The position numbers and the translations under genes were made by a program. A DNA stretch of 64,000 nt, taken from positions 5,570,017 through 5,634,016 of the forward strand of contig NC_081339.1 in NCBI RefSeq assembly GCF_022539665.2, in the 5' to 3' direction. Every line of letters begins with the position of its first letter. Position 1 is the first letter of the stretch. The notes under the pieces are model-generated. The model saw only the letters and a program-made list of their open reading frames with translations. It was not told the origin of the DNA and searched no databases. Of this stretch, positions 11,244 through 22,989 are shown in pieces. This stretch comes from Daphnia carinata. Lineage: Eukaryota > Arthropoda > Branchiopoda > Diplostraca > Daphniidae.

Positions 11244-11532
11244 TTAGTCCAGGACTGCGCTAATACTTTAGACGATTCAAAAGCGACTGATTGTCTAACT
11301 TTTCTACATCAGCACAATCAGCCGAGTGTCTGTTTGTTTCCTGTGACCCGAAGGCAAATGAAATGCCGCGGGCCAGTGCGTCGCTACGGTAAAAACTATT
11401 TTCAAATTCCCTTTTTCAATATAGAACCTCTTTCTTCAGAAACATTAAAGTTAGATAAGGCAACCATGTTTTTAATGTATATTGATACGTTTTACATCAA
11501 AGGTGCGATTAGAAACGAAAAAAAACCTCCGT

Positions 11533-12717
11533 TTACGATTGGAAATCCGAGGCTCTCGAAACGGTTAGCGGACAATGCTGTCGTGCGAGAATCGAGAAAA
11601 TTTGATTCGAATCAATACGAACTGGTTTGTGGACGTAAGCCAACGAATTCCACAAATGAAGACCGTAAGCTTTCCGTATTTTGATTAACGTATTCACGTC
11701 CGTCTTGTTTTCATTCTCGTTAAAGATGGCGTCGGAAAAGGGAGCCTCAACCGGATAGAAAAATCGATCGGACAAAAGTTTGACATCTTCGCATTGATTG
11801 CTTTTTGAATTGCCCGCCACTACACCGCACATCCTGCTCATGATTTCACCCACTAGTGCCGGCCCGTGATAAGCATACGCTTCCGGATCGTATTCGACGG
11901 CCAATAATCGGACGAGTTCGGCAGACAACCAGTGGCCGCGTTCCAGGTGCATCACCCCGTTGCTAAACACTTCCAGTCTGCTGCTGCCGTACACCAAACA
12001 ATTACGGAACACGTCACCTTGGTAAGGTTTCAGAGTTAGAATGTCAGTGTCTAAATATAAACCACCCCCTTTGTACAACGTCAGGATGCGGATGTAATCG
12101 GACAGGTGAGCGATTTCGTGTTGGCTCTTGAGCCATTGGCCGGCCCTGTACCAATCCTGTAACGGCGTTCCACTGAAATAGTGATCTTCGTTGAGTAAAA
12201 TGGCTGCCACGTTAGGGTAGTGGGACAGTACATCTAACCACGGTGGATTGTGGAACAATGACGATGGGTGACTAGACGATAGGCCGTTACCAGGACAACT
12301 ATCTTTTAGTGGCCGGATGAAGAGCTGGACAGGTCGATCGGGATTGTGTTTGGCCGCTGATTCGACAGCGCAACATTGTTGCAAGTTGAGTTGATAGCGA
12401 CCGCTCGTCTCGTGAAAGAAGATCCGTCGATTGATCGTGTCGTTACTGGAAGTGGCGTTGAAAGGTGTCCATCGATTTGGCCGAAGATTCGGTGCCATGA
12501 TTAGGCCGTCTGCCAATGGTGGAGTGACTGCAGGAATATTCGTGTCGACGCATAGCAATGACTGGCGTGAATCTTCAAAAGTGTAACGCGAAATCTTCTG
12601 GATGGAAAAGATAATGAAAAATAGGAAGAGAAACAAGAGGCTTTCTTTCTTGCAACGATTCGCACAATTTATGCACAGTGATTTGCACAGCTTACTTGGA
12701 TTGGAACGACAAAACAT
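11533..12717 (-). CDS. Alpha-1,4-glycosyltransferase, A4GALT family (copy 2)
   Basis: A 394-residue single-exon protein with a cysteine-rich basic cytoplasmic tail and an anchor near residues 27-40 (LLFLFLFFIIFSI). The lumenal domain has FFHETSG, CCAVESAAKHNPDRPVQLFI, the SDYIRILTLYKGGGLYLDTDI block with an intact D-T-D, SNGVMHLERGHW, YHGPALVGEIM and a C-terminal HCPLT. All expected parts of a working family member are present, and it is better conserved than copy 1 at 6752. The two copies share order and motifs but differ at most positions, so the duplication is old or divergence fast. Likely role: addition of an alpha-linked Gal or GalNAc-type sugar to glycolipids or glycoproteins in the Golgi. 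Confidence 0.9.
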   Translation of the reverse strand: MFCRSNPSKLCKSLCINCANRCKKESLLFLFLFFIIFSIQKISRYTFEDSRQSLLCVDTNIPAVTPPLADGLIMAPNLRPNRWTPFNATSSNDTINRRIFFHETSGRYQLNLQQCCAVESAAKHNPDRPVQLFIRPLKDSCPGNGLSSSHPSSLFHNPPWLDVLSHYPNVAAILLNEDHYFSGTPLQDWYRAGQWLKSQHEIAHLSDYIRILTLYKGGGLYLDTDILTLKPYQGDVFRNCLVYGSSRLEVFSNGVMHLERGHWLSAELVRLLAVEYDPEAYAYHGPALVGEIMSRMCGVVAGNSKSNQCEDVKLLSDRFFYPVEAPFSDAIFNENENKTDVNTLIKIRKAYGLHLWNSLAYVHKPVRIDSNQIFSILARQHCPLTVSRASDFQS

Positions 12718-13079
12718 GACGACCGTTCACGATCGAACGAAATCTCGAAGCTCGTGAAGCTATACACACGTCAAACGCACACCGACATACAAGTCCTGCT
12801 ATACAAAGAGCGAACGAAAGGAAAAGCCAAAGGCTACGTTCTTTTAAAACGAAGTCGGGATGTAAATTGAATTTGATTTAAATTTCACTCATAATCTACG
12901 TTTTTTCTTTTAGAATTTTGATTGAATCCCCTCAAGCTACGTTATGGGCTTCGAAATGTGAAAAAAAAAAAAAAAATTTTGTAATTGATTGGTTTGAATT
13001 TCATATTCAATGCAATCAAAGTCTCATCAACGACCACCGAACCCTTTAGGCATTTTGTTTTTTTTTATATCGAAATGTG

Positions 13080-13400
13080 AAGGGGTTTCTTACCTGTGGG
13101 GCTAATGACAGATTAATGAGCGATTTCATATTTTTACAGACTGAGGAATCATGGTCCAACATTCCAATGCCAACGAGACAATAATGACTGCCAACTTCTT
13201 GCCATCCTTGAACAGATACAATGGCCTTGGTAAAAGAAGATTCTTCGTAAAGTAATTGATACAATTTGAATTCGATTTGAGTGGGAACAGGTAAATAGTA
13301 GTTAATTCTTGAAGATTTTTAGATACATAGGCTACCAAAAACGTCTGTAACTCTGGTCTGGCGCCGCTGTCTCCACTTCCCGCTTGCCATTCCACATACT
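13080..13400. repeat. Duplicated noncoding block, copy 1 (partner 22130-22480)
   Basis: This 320-bp block matches 22130-22480 in the same orientation. Conserved pieces include GACTGAGGAATCATGGTCCA, ACATTCCAATGCCAAC (GCATTCC in the partner), TTGCCATCCTTGA and CTGTAACTCTGGTCTGGCGCC. Both copies adjoin METTL24-like gene remnants, so a longer ancestral segment was duplicated. Minus-strand frames are open for short distances but match no family I recognise. The surrounding 12718-13490 holds nothing else identifiable. Confidence 0.65.
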
Positions 13401-13489
13401 AGTGCGTTGAACTCGTATGACATGTAGGCTAACGGTGGCGTCTACCTATAACGTGCTGGGTTTCTGTTGAAAAGTTTAATTCTCTTGCT

Positions 13490-13870
13490 GGGCGTATTTT
13501 CCATCCAGAATCGTTACACCATGCAATCTCGTATCCCAAAAATCCCAGCAATGGAAATCGCGTGAAACTACCAACGTCCCATGGATTCTATTCGGAATCG
13601 AAGCGGACGATCTTGATCCATCGAAGCTTAACCCAGTCATGATGCTGTTCCACCGAAGACTCAAAGTTGGTGTGAATTTCTGTGCTTAAATGGGCTACTT
13701 TGGACAACATGCCCGGACGCCTTCATATCGGGTAAGTCAACCTATACGTTGAATTCGATGTCAATTGTTAAATAGTCGATGATTTTGCGAAGGCGATGGG
13801 AACATACTTGGTCGTAAATGGAAGAAAGTGGCCGCATTTTACCAATTGGAGAATAGCATTTCAAATATTA
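13490..13870 (-). pseudogene. METTL24-like methyltransferase fragment
   Basis: Read on the minus strand, different frames give pieces of the METTL24-like C terminus: NPWDVGSFTRFPLLGFLGYE and EIAWCND match the end of the gene at 24328, and the 13740-13870 part matches the region encoding its DYLKIDIEF block. Frame changes and missing upstream sequence show that it is a relic. Confidence 0.65.
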
Positions 13871-14153
13871 AATTCCATTCGTCAGCGTCTCCATCGTATA
13901 TCATCCAGTCGTTTACAGCGCGCCAACAGCAAGAAATCTTTCCCGTCTTGTTGATGTCTGTTGTCATCAATAGCCTCGACATGGCAGATTTAGGCTTCAT
14001 TTTCACAGTTCTCCAACTAGCTCGAATGCATAGTTTTTCAGTATGTGTGTATTAGCAACCTAACCAGCTGACACAGCCTCGGATAATAAAGCTCCTTTAT
14101 AACTACATGACGCTACATTCTTGCAGGTAACGGCTTTAGCTCGAAGGCTGTAA

Positions 14154-15754
14154 TCAGTCGAAAGAAAACTCAATAACCTGCATGGGGTCAGAAGCTTCTC
14201 TCGTACCGTCGAGGCCTTTAAAAAAGCATGGGGTTACGTTCTTGTAAAAACTTTCGGTTGCCCAATTGGAGTTGTTGAAGTGTTCATCTGACTTGGTCAG
14301 CCAAGTAATGGTGTCCTGCACGTAACACGGCTTCGGAACGAGTTTGGCATCTTCGCCTAATAAACTTGAATTAAAAATTAATAAGAAATACGAATATGAA
14401 AGAAACCTATAGATTTAGCTGTTTGTTTTTTGTTTTGTTTTTTCAGAAAGTGATAAAATATATAGTAGTACCTGACTGAATCGCGAACTCTAATGCCGGC
14501 TTTGCTAGTGCACAGTCCAACGAGATACAGATCCTCAAAGGTAAAATAAGGCGTCGTTTGGCAAGCCGCTAATAAAGGATCGATCGTACTAGCAGGTATC
14601 AATACCGCAGCTCCCATGCAATAAAACGGAAGGTTCGACCATGGCCAAATCTCCTTGCTAAGCGCGAATTTCCCCTCTAGAGAGAACAAAACGGGACGAT
14701 AAAGATTGGCCTGCGCATTACCACTTGGGCTATATTTTGACCAAAATAAAGTAGACGAGAGATATAGGAAAAAGAACGAAGAGAACTATATCTCGATCAC
14801 ATTGCGGCAGCAACATAGAGCCACTACATTAAGTGATAGAGATTCGTTGCAATTACCTCTTGGTACTTTAGTGGTCGTCGACGTCCCGTACACGCTCTTC
14901 TCGGCTGGGTCGAGTTGTCTCACGAGACTTACCAAGTTTCTCGCGTTGACGTAGACGTCGTCGTCAACTTTTAATACGAAATCGATGCGAGAACAGTGAT
15001 CGCCGATGAAATTCAGCAGACCCACTGTTTTCAGCGTCAGATTGCTGTAGACATCGGCCATGTCGATTTGAAGGATGTCACCGTACGTTGAACTCTCCGA
15101 TTCGATTCTCAGCTGTAAGTCCCGGTCATGAGTCCGTCCAACGACGAAACCAAAGCCAACTAGCTGTATCGACGAGCCTGAATCCGACTGCGATCGCAAA
15201 TGACGTAACCACGTCTGGCGGATAAGGCGCCGTTTTTCAACATAACTCACGGCGGAAATGATGGCAACAAAGAGCCTCGGAAGCTCGTAGACAGCGTCTT
15301 CGCGACACGGAGAGATTTTGATGGGATAACCGAAAGATTTGACATCGTTAAGCACAGGCCCGAAATTGGGTCGTAAAGCTTCGACGCCGCGTAAAGGCTT
15401 CAGTTGCAATCGAGTCACGACGTACTGGGTATACATGTCCACTCCTGGATAAGGAGTTTCATGAAATTGCTTGGTTAAGTATTGAAAATATTCACGACCG
15501 ACGAGCAAAACGCTTTCGTCCGACGTTCTCTTCTGTTCGTTTGACATTGAAGCTATTTGTTCCAGTTGGTCGATTGGCTGGCCGTGTTGATTATCCCGCA
15601 TAAGGACATCATAAGATGGTTGGGCGACGTCCGTTTTCTTCATCGCTGTCGTAATGTAGACGACGATTAATGTGGCAAAAAATAGAAGGTAGTTTTTGCG
15701 AAATCTTATGGTGGTATTCATGTTAGTCAGTGAATTGCGTTGAAAGAGATGCAC
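14154..15754 (-). CDS. Beta-1,3-galactosyltransferase family protein (GT31)
   Basis: A Golgi type II glycosyltransferase of the B3GALT/B3GNT family. Residues about 22-38 are the anchor (YLLFFATLIVVYITTAM). The GT31 signatures are LFVAIISAVSYVEKRRLIRQ, TYGDILQIDMADVYSNLTLK, the metal-binding FVLKVDDDVYVN, a YCMGAAVLI block and the EDLYLVGLC block. Exons are approximately 15754-14867 or 14857, 14710-14472 and 14364-14154. The frame closes (445 residues) if the first donor is the weak AAA|GTACCA; the stronger AGAG|GTAATT puts exon 2 out of frame, so the join needs cDNA. The third exon uses the acceptor that adds SLLG before EDAKLVPKPC. The acceptor sugar cannot be assigned. Confidence 0.85.
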
Positions 15755-17165
15755 TTCACGTTGCCTTAGTTTCCAAAGACGCTAACGACGTCGACACGAC
15801 AAGCACGCACGAAACTAAGACTATTGGCTATATCTTGAAATAGGTCTTGTGAATAGAGCCCTTCCAACAGCCGAAAGCCGTCCGTTAACTAACTCGCTCT
15901 AGTTATCTTCAATTAGCTAGACCTATAGCAGCAGATCGCCAAGACACGAAGATCGATCTATTCTCAGTCCAATACTTGATGGGCAACTGACTGTTAATGA
16001 GCAACAAACGGACAAAAGTCTTTTGTTCAACTGCTATAGGTAGAAGGGAGGCACGATTGCCAAGCAAGGACCGTGTCCATCTGGTAGGAGCAAGCGAAAT
16101 TGATTTACGTATACCCATTCTATGCTTGACCTTGTTGTCCCAATTCAAGCTCCAAGTACAACCGATTCGGACGTCGTACCCCAATGAAACATGAAAAGGC
16201 TTTGTTATGCTCAAATGCAGATGCCGTGTATAGCAAGCAACGATTCATGGTCATTCGCCGCCAGACTTCTTCTACATATACGAGTCTATAGCGTTGCCTT
16301 AGCTCAACGGACTGGTATGATACCCCTTTGTTCTTACGTGTTTGGCTTTGTAAGAAAATGATCGCTCGTCTAGCAGATTGCTTTTTGATGGCACTTTAGT
16401 CACATGGGCAATGAATTGAGCCCGAAAGCCCCGAAATGCCCTAAAACATTTTTTGGCAGTCTACGCGTATTGTATTATAGCACCACAAATATACTGTACA
16501 AGCATCAAACACGATTACACTAGTCACCCAGGAAATTGATTATATAATTGGTATATAATCAATATAGTGGACGATTATCATTTCGTGTTGTGTGAGAGGA
16601 CGACGGCCAAATTTGGGTGTACAGTAGCTATACACATGTGTGCTGCACCTTTGATTGGATAAAGTCGGCAACAATACTTGTTTTTACATCAACTGAAGTT
16701 AAAATGGACGGCTTCAGTGCGATCGATTGCGAGGCAAGCTCTATGAACGGCAGCAGCCGATTTTATGATGGATTGGCTCTTGTTTCGATAGACGCTGCCT
16801 GTCATCCGTTGCCATGATTGCATGCTTTATCTTACTTTAGTGACGCCACACACCGTTCGGTCACAGCTTGAATACATTACATATACATTAGACTACTGGT
16901 TGCCGAAAAGGAAGAAAACTCGCCGTAGGTGGTTTTTTTTCTTTTCTCTTCCACGTTTTGAACGTTAAATTGCCTCCTGCCTGTAGCAATGGTACTCACT
17001 TTTTGGCACCCCCAACGACGACTGTACGATGGCAGGTACCGAGCTTCGCTTTAAATTAATCCCCACTCATATTCCTTATGGCAATCAATCGACCATCGCA
17101 CTCTTTCTGATTGTTGCTTGCGTTGTCGTTCACGTGCTGCAACGCCGAACAGTGACGTTTCAACA
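15755..17165. other. Intergenic region between divergent glycosyltransferase genes
   Basis: It separates the minus-strand B3GALT-like gene from the plus-strand GXYLT-like gene, so both promoters should lie here. No coding signal is convincing. A short AT-rich palindrome (GATTATAT/ATATAATC) occurs at 16538-16560. Nothing else stands out. Confidence 0.4.
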
Positions 17166-18582
17166 ATGGCATATCAAACAAGGCGTGTTCTTCGGGTTGC
17201 AGCTTTGGCTTTATTCTTATTTACCCTGTTGCGTTTATTCGAAGTTTTCAAACCACAACAACTCCATCAAGCTTATCTAAGAATTTCTTCAATTTCCTCA
17301 TCTTTAGCGTTTCAAAATACAGAAGATTTCAGTACGGCAGCTGAAAAGACACAAGAAATTCACATAGTAGCAGCTGTTTGTGGCAATCGTACTACTCAAG
17401 CCTTAGTTATGATGAAATCTGCACTGATTATGTGTAGTAATTTCATCAGATTCACCTTGTTTGTCGACAGCCAATCAAGTGGCATCTTGAATCAAACAAT
17501 ACGACTCTGGCCCGGCAACATTTTAAAACGTATGTCGTTTGATCTACGTCCGTTCAGTTACCCTGACGATGATGGCGCTGAAATATGGAAGAAATTGTTC
17601 AGACCTTGTTCGTCTGCAAGGCTATTCTTTCCAGTAAGTTCAGAACGCGATGTGTTGTTGATCCGTCAGATTAACACCGGCGCAGCTATTTTACGTTTCT
17701 AATGATTGTTTTGTGCTTCTGATTAAGAGTTGGCTTAAGGAAGTGGATTCAATATTGTACATGGATGTCGACGCTGTTTTCCTCAGTTCTCCATTGCACA
17801 TTTGGAAACACTTGACCAAAATGAATCACGTGCAAATGGTTGCTCTCGCTCCTGAGAAACAGAGTTATGTAACGGGATGGTACCCACAATTAGCAAGACA
17901 CCCATTTTACGGAAAATTCGGTGTGAAATAGTTAAGGGTTTAGTTATTTGATATTTTTAGATTAATACTATTGAAAATTGATATTGCTCTTAATAATTTT
18001 AGGTGTCAATACGGGAGTGATGCTGATGAATTTGACCAAAATGCGACAATTTGGTTGGGAAAAACACATCGTTCGCGTATACAAAGAGTACAAAACAAAG
18101 ATACAATATGGTGACCAAGACATAATAAATGTCTTTTTCCATTTTCATCCTGAAAAGCTTTACGTCTATCCTTGCAACTATAACTACATCTCACATCAGT
18201 GGTAATAGACTATATCAGTAGCCTATTCAGTGCTGCCAGCATAAAGAACTATGGTATTCATCTAATAAAGCTTTCTAAAATTTGGTTTGTTTCCATAGTG
18301 CCGAAACGAGCCTTTGTAAAGAAGGGGAAAAACAAGGAATCCATATCCTTCATGGAAATGCAGATGCTTTTGTTAGCGAAAGACTTCCTGCCCTAAAGGC
18401 AATCTATACTTCCATCCAACAGGTGGGTATATACAATCAACTAAAGCAAGAAGCAATAAGGATGTATATTAGTTGTTGTATTCTATTCCATAGCATTCCT
18501 TTGGTGACAGCTTACAAATGTTGTTTGCCAATATGAAAAACAATCTTATGAAAACTCCAACTTCAAACTCCAGCTGCCGTGA
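17166..18582 (+). CDS. Glucoside xylosyltransferase-like protein (GT8), tandem copy A
   Basis: Resembles GXYLT enzymes, which add alpha-1,3-xylose to O-glucose on EGF repeats such as Notch. Exons 17166-17633, 17728-17920, 18003-18201 and 18299-18422 join in frame to 328 residues. After a basic tail and anchor (VAALALFLFTLLRLF) come IHIVAAVCGNR, ALVMMKSALIMCS, EIWKKLFRPCSSARLF, the DXD motif in SILYMDVDAVFLS, GWYPQLARHPFYGKFGVNTG, YGDQDIINVFF and GIHILHGNAD. All are landmarks of human GXYLT1/2. The last short exon is uncertain: where copy B has TTTCAG before its terminal exon, copy A has diverged, and the next acceptor gives only Leu-Pro-stop at 18582. Exon 1 and exon 2 are nearly identical to copy B. 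Confidence 0.83.
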
Positions 18583-20232
18583 CGTGATGAGCACCTTGCC
18601 CATGCTCTCGGTGGTTAATTAAATATGCACCACAGTGCTGAGCCAATATGAGAATTGTTTAATGGAAATTGTGTAGTTACAGTCGTGTATCTGTAGCCTA
18701 CCCTACTTGTATGAACTGGTGTGACAAATTACTATCAGCTTCAACGTTTGGTTTGTTGTGTTTGTTTGTCAGTTTTCTCTTTTTGTTTATTTCTGTTTTG
18801 TTTTGTTTGCATTTCTTTCCTTCTTTCTGTGTCTTGTTTTAAATTGGGTTTTGCTATTGAAAATATTCGGCTGTTTAGTGCCAGAATATAGTAGGCTGCT
18901 TTGTCTGATGCACAGCAGGTGCAATCTTGGTATTTGACTATTGATTTGTTGAAATGAATGCGAATGATCGCGTCATTTGGCCTGCACCGATGAAAAATAG
19001 ACCATTTCACTTAGCTAATCGTAGATTCCCATTGTGTGTCTTTACCCACCTTGTAGCTACCCACTATATAGTTTGTGCAGAGTACTAGCCTATGTGAAGA
19101 TCACTGGGATGACGTAGCATATTTTGCCACGATGTGACATACACGTACCTATGGTGGTCGGCTTCGAGCCAAGACCCGTATCTTTGCGATACAAGGTTGA
19201 ACAACGAACAAATTTTCATTTCAAATACATAATTGGATGTGGGGGCACTTTTTCTCATGCGTGCCTTTCACAGCGCACGAGACAAAAATGTGATGCATTA
19301 CCTCTTAATCCCTTTTCATCACCTGCACGGTTGATCAGTTGTGTTTTCCCTTCAAAATGCATTAGTATATTTTTCGAGAAAAAACGCATAATTCCCGCAA
19401 CGGCGCACGCTCCGTCCTTCATGTTTTTCTCAACACAATTCGTGATACGTAATAATGAATCGTGACCTTGCAAGTTCAAACGCATTCGGTGTTTCTTAAG
19501 GGTTCTAGTGAATTATAGACCGTCGTTGTTGATCTTTATTCTGGTTCTTTTCTTTCTGGTTTTCTTTTCTTTTCGGTTGGTAACGTTGGGAGTTTTCTTG
19601 GATTCCCTTAGAGGCAATTTAATAGTATTGGAAATTGAGTGAAAGGCTGCTATTGCCTCGCCATCAATCATACAAAGATGATTGCTTTCTGATGGTTTTA
19701 TAATTACATGCACGAAGAACATGCACGTTTTTTTCCATTCGAAATTGAGCAGCATATCAATTGATAACTGGAGTGGTGAGGCAAAGAGGTTAATTTGACA
19801 AATCCTCGGCGACATTCATCAGCAACTATCGATTTGGCACGCCAACCAATCCATTATCGATGCCCGGAAACTCGGTGTCGAATAGGCCATCGTTGAACCG
19901 GGCATGATGATGAAGACCATCAACCGTGAAAGTCCATCTTCCGTACAGGGTGCCGTTTTTTTTTTAGCAAATAATACAATTTCATCCCTCAACCCCCCCC
20001 CCCCCCCCCCCACATTTCTGTAGGCTACGTTTAATTGCCTGTTGAAATGACGGCTCACATTTTTAACACCCATAACACCGACTATGCGCTAGCAGGGGTC
20101 GAGATTCGCTGAAGGGAATCCCCACCCACCTTCCTTATGACGATCAATGGACCATCACATTTTGTTTGATTGCAGTCTGCATTGTTGGGTTGTTGTTCAC
20201 GTGCTGCAATCCCGAACAGTAACGTTTCAAGA
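18583..20232. other. Spacer between tandem GXYLT-like copies
   Basis: No gene recognised. It includes a T/G-rich stretch around 18740-18840 and a 19-C homopolymer at 19993-20011 just upstream of copy B. The last 150 bp resemble the region upstream of copy A (shared TTCACGTGCTGCAA and CGAACAGT.ACGTTTCAA), so the duplicated unit begins before the coding region. Confidence 0.45.
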
Positions 20233-21679
20233 ATGACACGTAAAATTCGGCGCATCATTCGTTCTGCAGCTTTGGCATTATTCTTATTTATCCTTTTGCG
20301 TTTATTCGGAGTTTTCAAACCACAACAACCCCACCAAGCTTATCCAGGGATTCCTTCAATTTCCCCTTTTCCGATGTTTCAAAATACAGAAGATTTCAGT
20401 ACGGCAGCTGAAAAGACACAAGAAATTCACATAGTAGCAGCTGTTTGTGGCAATCGTACTACTCAAGCCTTAGTTATGATGAAATCTGCACTGATTATGT
20501 GTAGTAATTTCATCAGATTCACCTTGTTTGTCGACAGCCAATCAAGTGGCATCTTGAATCAAACAATACGACTCTGGCCCGGCAACATTTTAAAACGTAT
20601 GTCGTTTGATCTACGTCCGTTCAGTTACCCTGACGATGATGGCGCTGAAATATGGAAGAAATTGTTCAGACCTTGTTCGTCTGCAAGGCTATTCTTTCCA
20701 GTAAGTTCAGAACGCGATGTGTTGTTGATCCGTCAGATTAACACCGGCGCAGCTATTTTACGTTTCTAATGATTGTTTTGTGCTTCTGAATAAGAGTTGG
20801 CTTAAGGAAGTGGATTCAATATTGTACATGGATGTCGACGCTGTTTTCCTCAGTTCTCCATTGCACATTTGGAAACACTTGACCAAAATGAATCACGTGC
20901 AAATGGTTGCTCTCGCTCCTGAGAAACAGAGTTATGTAACCGGATGGTACCCACAATTAGCAAGACATCCATATTATGGGAAATTCGGTACGATATAATT
21001 CGCTGGATTTCTTTAGTTAGTTTCACTAATTGATCAACGTCCAATTGCTGATTTTACAGGTATGAATGCAGGAGTGATGTTGATGAATTTGACCAAAATG
21101 AGACAGTTCGGTTGGGAAAAACACATCGTTCGCGTATACGAACGATACAAAACGAAAATAGAGTATGGTGACCAAGACATAATAAATGTCTTTTTCCATT
21201 TTCATCCTGAAAAGCTTTACGTCTATGCTTGCAACTATAACTACATCTCACATCAGTGGTAATAGACTATATCAGCAGCGTATTCAGTGCTGCCAGCATA
21301 AAGAACTACGATGTTCATCTAATAAAGCTTTCTAAAATTTGGTTTGTTTCCATAGTGCCGAAATGAGCCTTTGTAAAGAAGCTGAACAACAAGGAATCCA
21401 TATCCTTCATGGAAATGCAGATGCTTTTGTTAGCGACAGACTTCCTGCCCTAAAGGCAATCTACACTTCCATCCAACAGGTGGGTATATACAATCAACTA
21501 AAGCAAGAACCAATAAGGATGTATATTAGTTGTTGTATTCTATTCCATAGCATTCCTTTGGTGACAGCTTACAAATGCTGTTTGCCAATATGAAAAATAA
21601 TCTTATGAAAACTCCAACTTCAAACTCCAGTTGCTTTCAGGTTATGAGCACCTTGCCCATGCTCTTGATGGATACATAA
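20233..21679 (+). CDS. Glucoside xylosyltransferase-like protein (GT8), tandem copy B
   Basis: Exons 20233-20700, 20795-20987, 21060-21258, 21356-21479 and probably 21641-21679 join in frame to about 340 residues. The protein has the same layout as copy A: anchor (SAALALFLFILLRLF), IHIVAAVCGNR, EIWKKLFRPCSSARLF, the DXD in SILYMDVDAVFLS, GWYPQLARHPYYGKFG, YGDQDIINVFF and GIHILHGNAD. From about 20380 to 20987 it is almost identical to copy A in both exons and the intron between; intron 2 is unrelated in sequence, and exon 3 differs at scattered sites. The terminal exon has a normal acceptor, unlike copy A. It is shorter at the C terminus than the roughly 440-residue human enzymes. Confidence 0.84.
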
Positions 21680-21997
21680 ATACACCGGGACGGTTTTGAG
21701 CAAAATGTGAGCGTGTTTGAATGTAGACTGAAACCTATAGTATAACTACTAGTGCACCTTTTTTATACTGTTGTTGTGAAACATGGCAGAAAATATACGG
21801 CAACAACGACACGCTTTTGCAATTGATTAGTATTATATATTTTTATTTTGCTGTTTTCGCCTTTTCACATTGGCCGTTATTTGAACTTCTTGTTGACCGA
21901 CGCTGTTGCGTTTTCTACCACCTTTTCGTTCGGCAATGTCTTTGCTTGTTGTAGTGTTTAAACATTTTCCGAATGATTCGACGGCCGAATTTTCTTT

Positions 21998-22102
21998 CTT
22001 CTTCGATAGACCAAGATCAAAGAAATAGATGTGCTCATTTCCATCGGTTCTGACGTTCATCGACAGATGGAAAGAGTAAATTTGGAAGCCGTATTTGTCC
22101 AT
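21998..22102 (-). pseudogene. Small METTL24-like fragment
   Basis: The minus-strand translation begins MDKYGFQIYSFHLSMNV and continues to HIYFFDLGL. This aligns with MARYGCEVFAFDPSIGM...NIHFHDWGL of the gene at 24328. Only about 35 residues of homology remain, next to the duplicated block at 22130-22480. Confidence 0.6.
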
Positions 22103-22129
22103 ATTTTGGTATCGAAATTTGAAGGTGTT

Positions 22130-22480
22130 TCGTACTTATGGGGCTCATGACAGATTAACGAAAGATTTTATATTTTTACAGACTGAGCCACTGAGGAATC
22201 ATGGTCCAGCATTCCAATGCCAACAAGACAAAAATGACTGCCTTCTCCTTGCCATCCTTGAGCAGGTACAGTGGCCTTGGTAAAAGAATGTTTGTCGTAA
22301 AGTAATTGATACAACTGTGAATTTTATTTAAGTAGGAACAAGTAAATAATAGTAGTTAATTCTTTAAGATTTTTAGATACATAGCGAAAACCTGTAACTC
22401 TGGTCTGGCGCCGGTGTTTTCACTTCCTGCTTGCCTTTCCACCACGCTTTCCACATACTAGTGCGACGAACTCGATTGAC
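22130..22480. repeat. Duplicated noncoding block, copy 2 (partner 13080-13400)
   Basis: Same sequence family as 13080-13400, in the same orientation, with a few small indels such as an extra GAGCCACT. It sits between two METTL24-like remnants, mirroring the context of copy 1. No coding function recognised. Confidence 0.65.
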
Positions 22481-22989
22481 ATGTAATGGTAGCGTCGACC
22501 TATGACGTGGGTGTCTGTTTAAAAGTGTAGTTGTCTCCCTAGTGTACTCCAATGTTGATTCTCTTTCCGTAGAGTTACGTATAAACTTTTTGTTATTCTT
22601 AAGCATTGAAATAAGGTTAGTTTCTGTCTATGCACTTGTCCCATTGTGTGCTTGTCACGTTGAAATCTTGAAGGGATTTTTTTTTTCTCATTTATGTCAT
22701 TCCTCATACTCTCGGAACTCACAGTTGAGGCCTAATTGATCGTGATCAATTCGTCCAGCTATGGGCGCCATTTTCCTTTGCACTCAGTGCTACCTAAGGC
22801 ATTACCATCGTTTTATCTCCTTCATTGCATTGGATTCCTAACAGAGTTTGGGACTTCAACTGGTTTCTTTTTTCTAAGCTATAGAACAATTTCTTTCTTC
22901 GCAATACTTTGGGGTTGTTCTATATCTATTATTGATTTATGCAGAGACATTGAAAATTTATTTTTTATTTACATGGAAACAGATGAATA

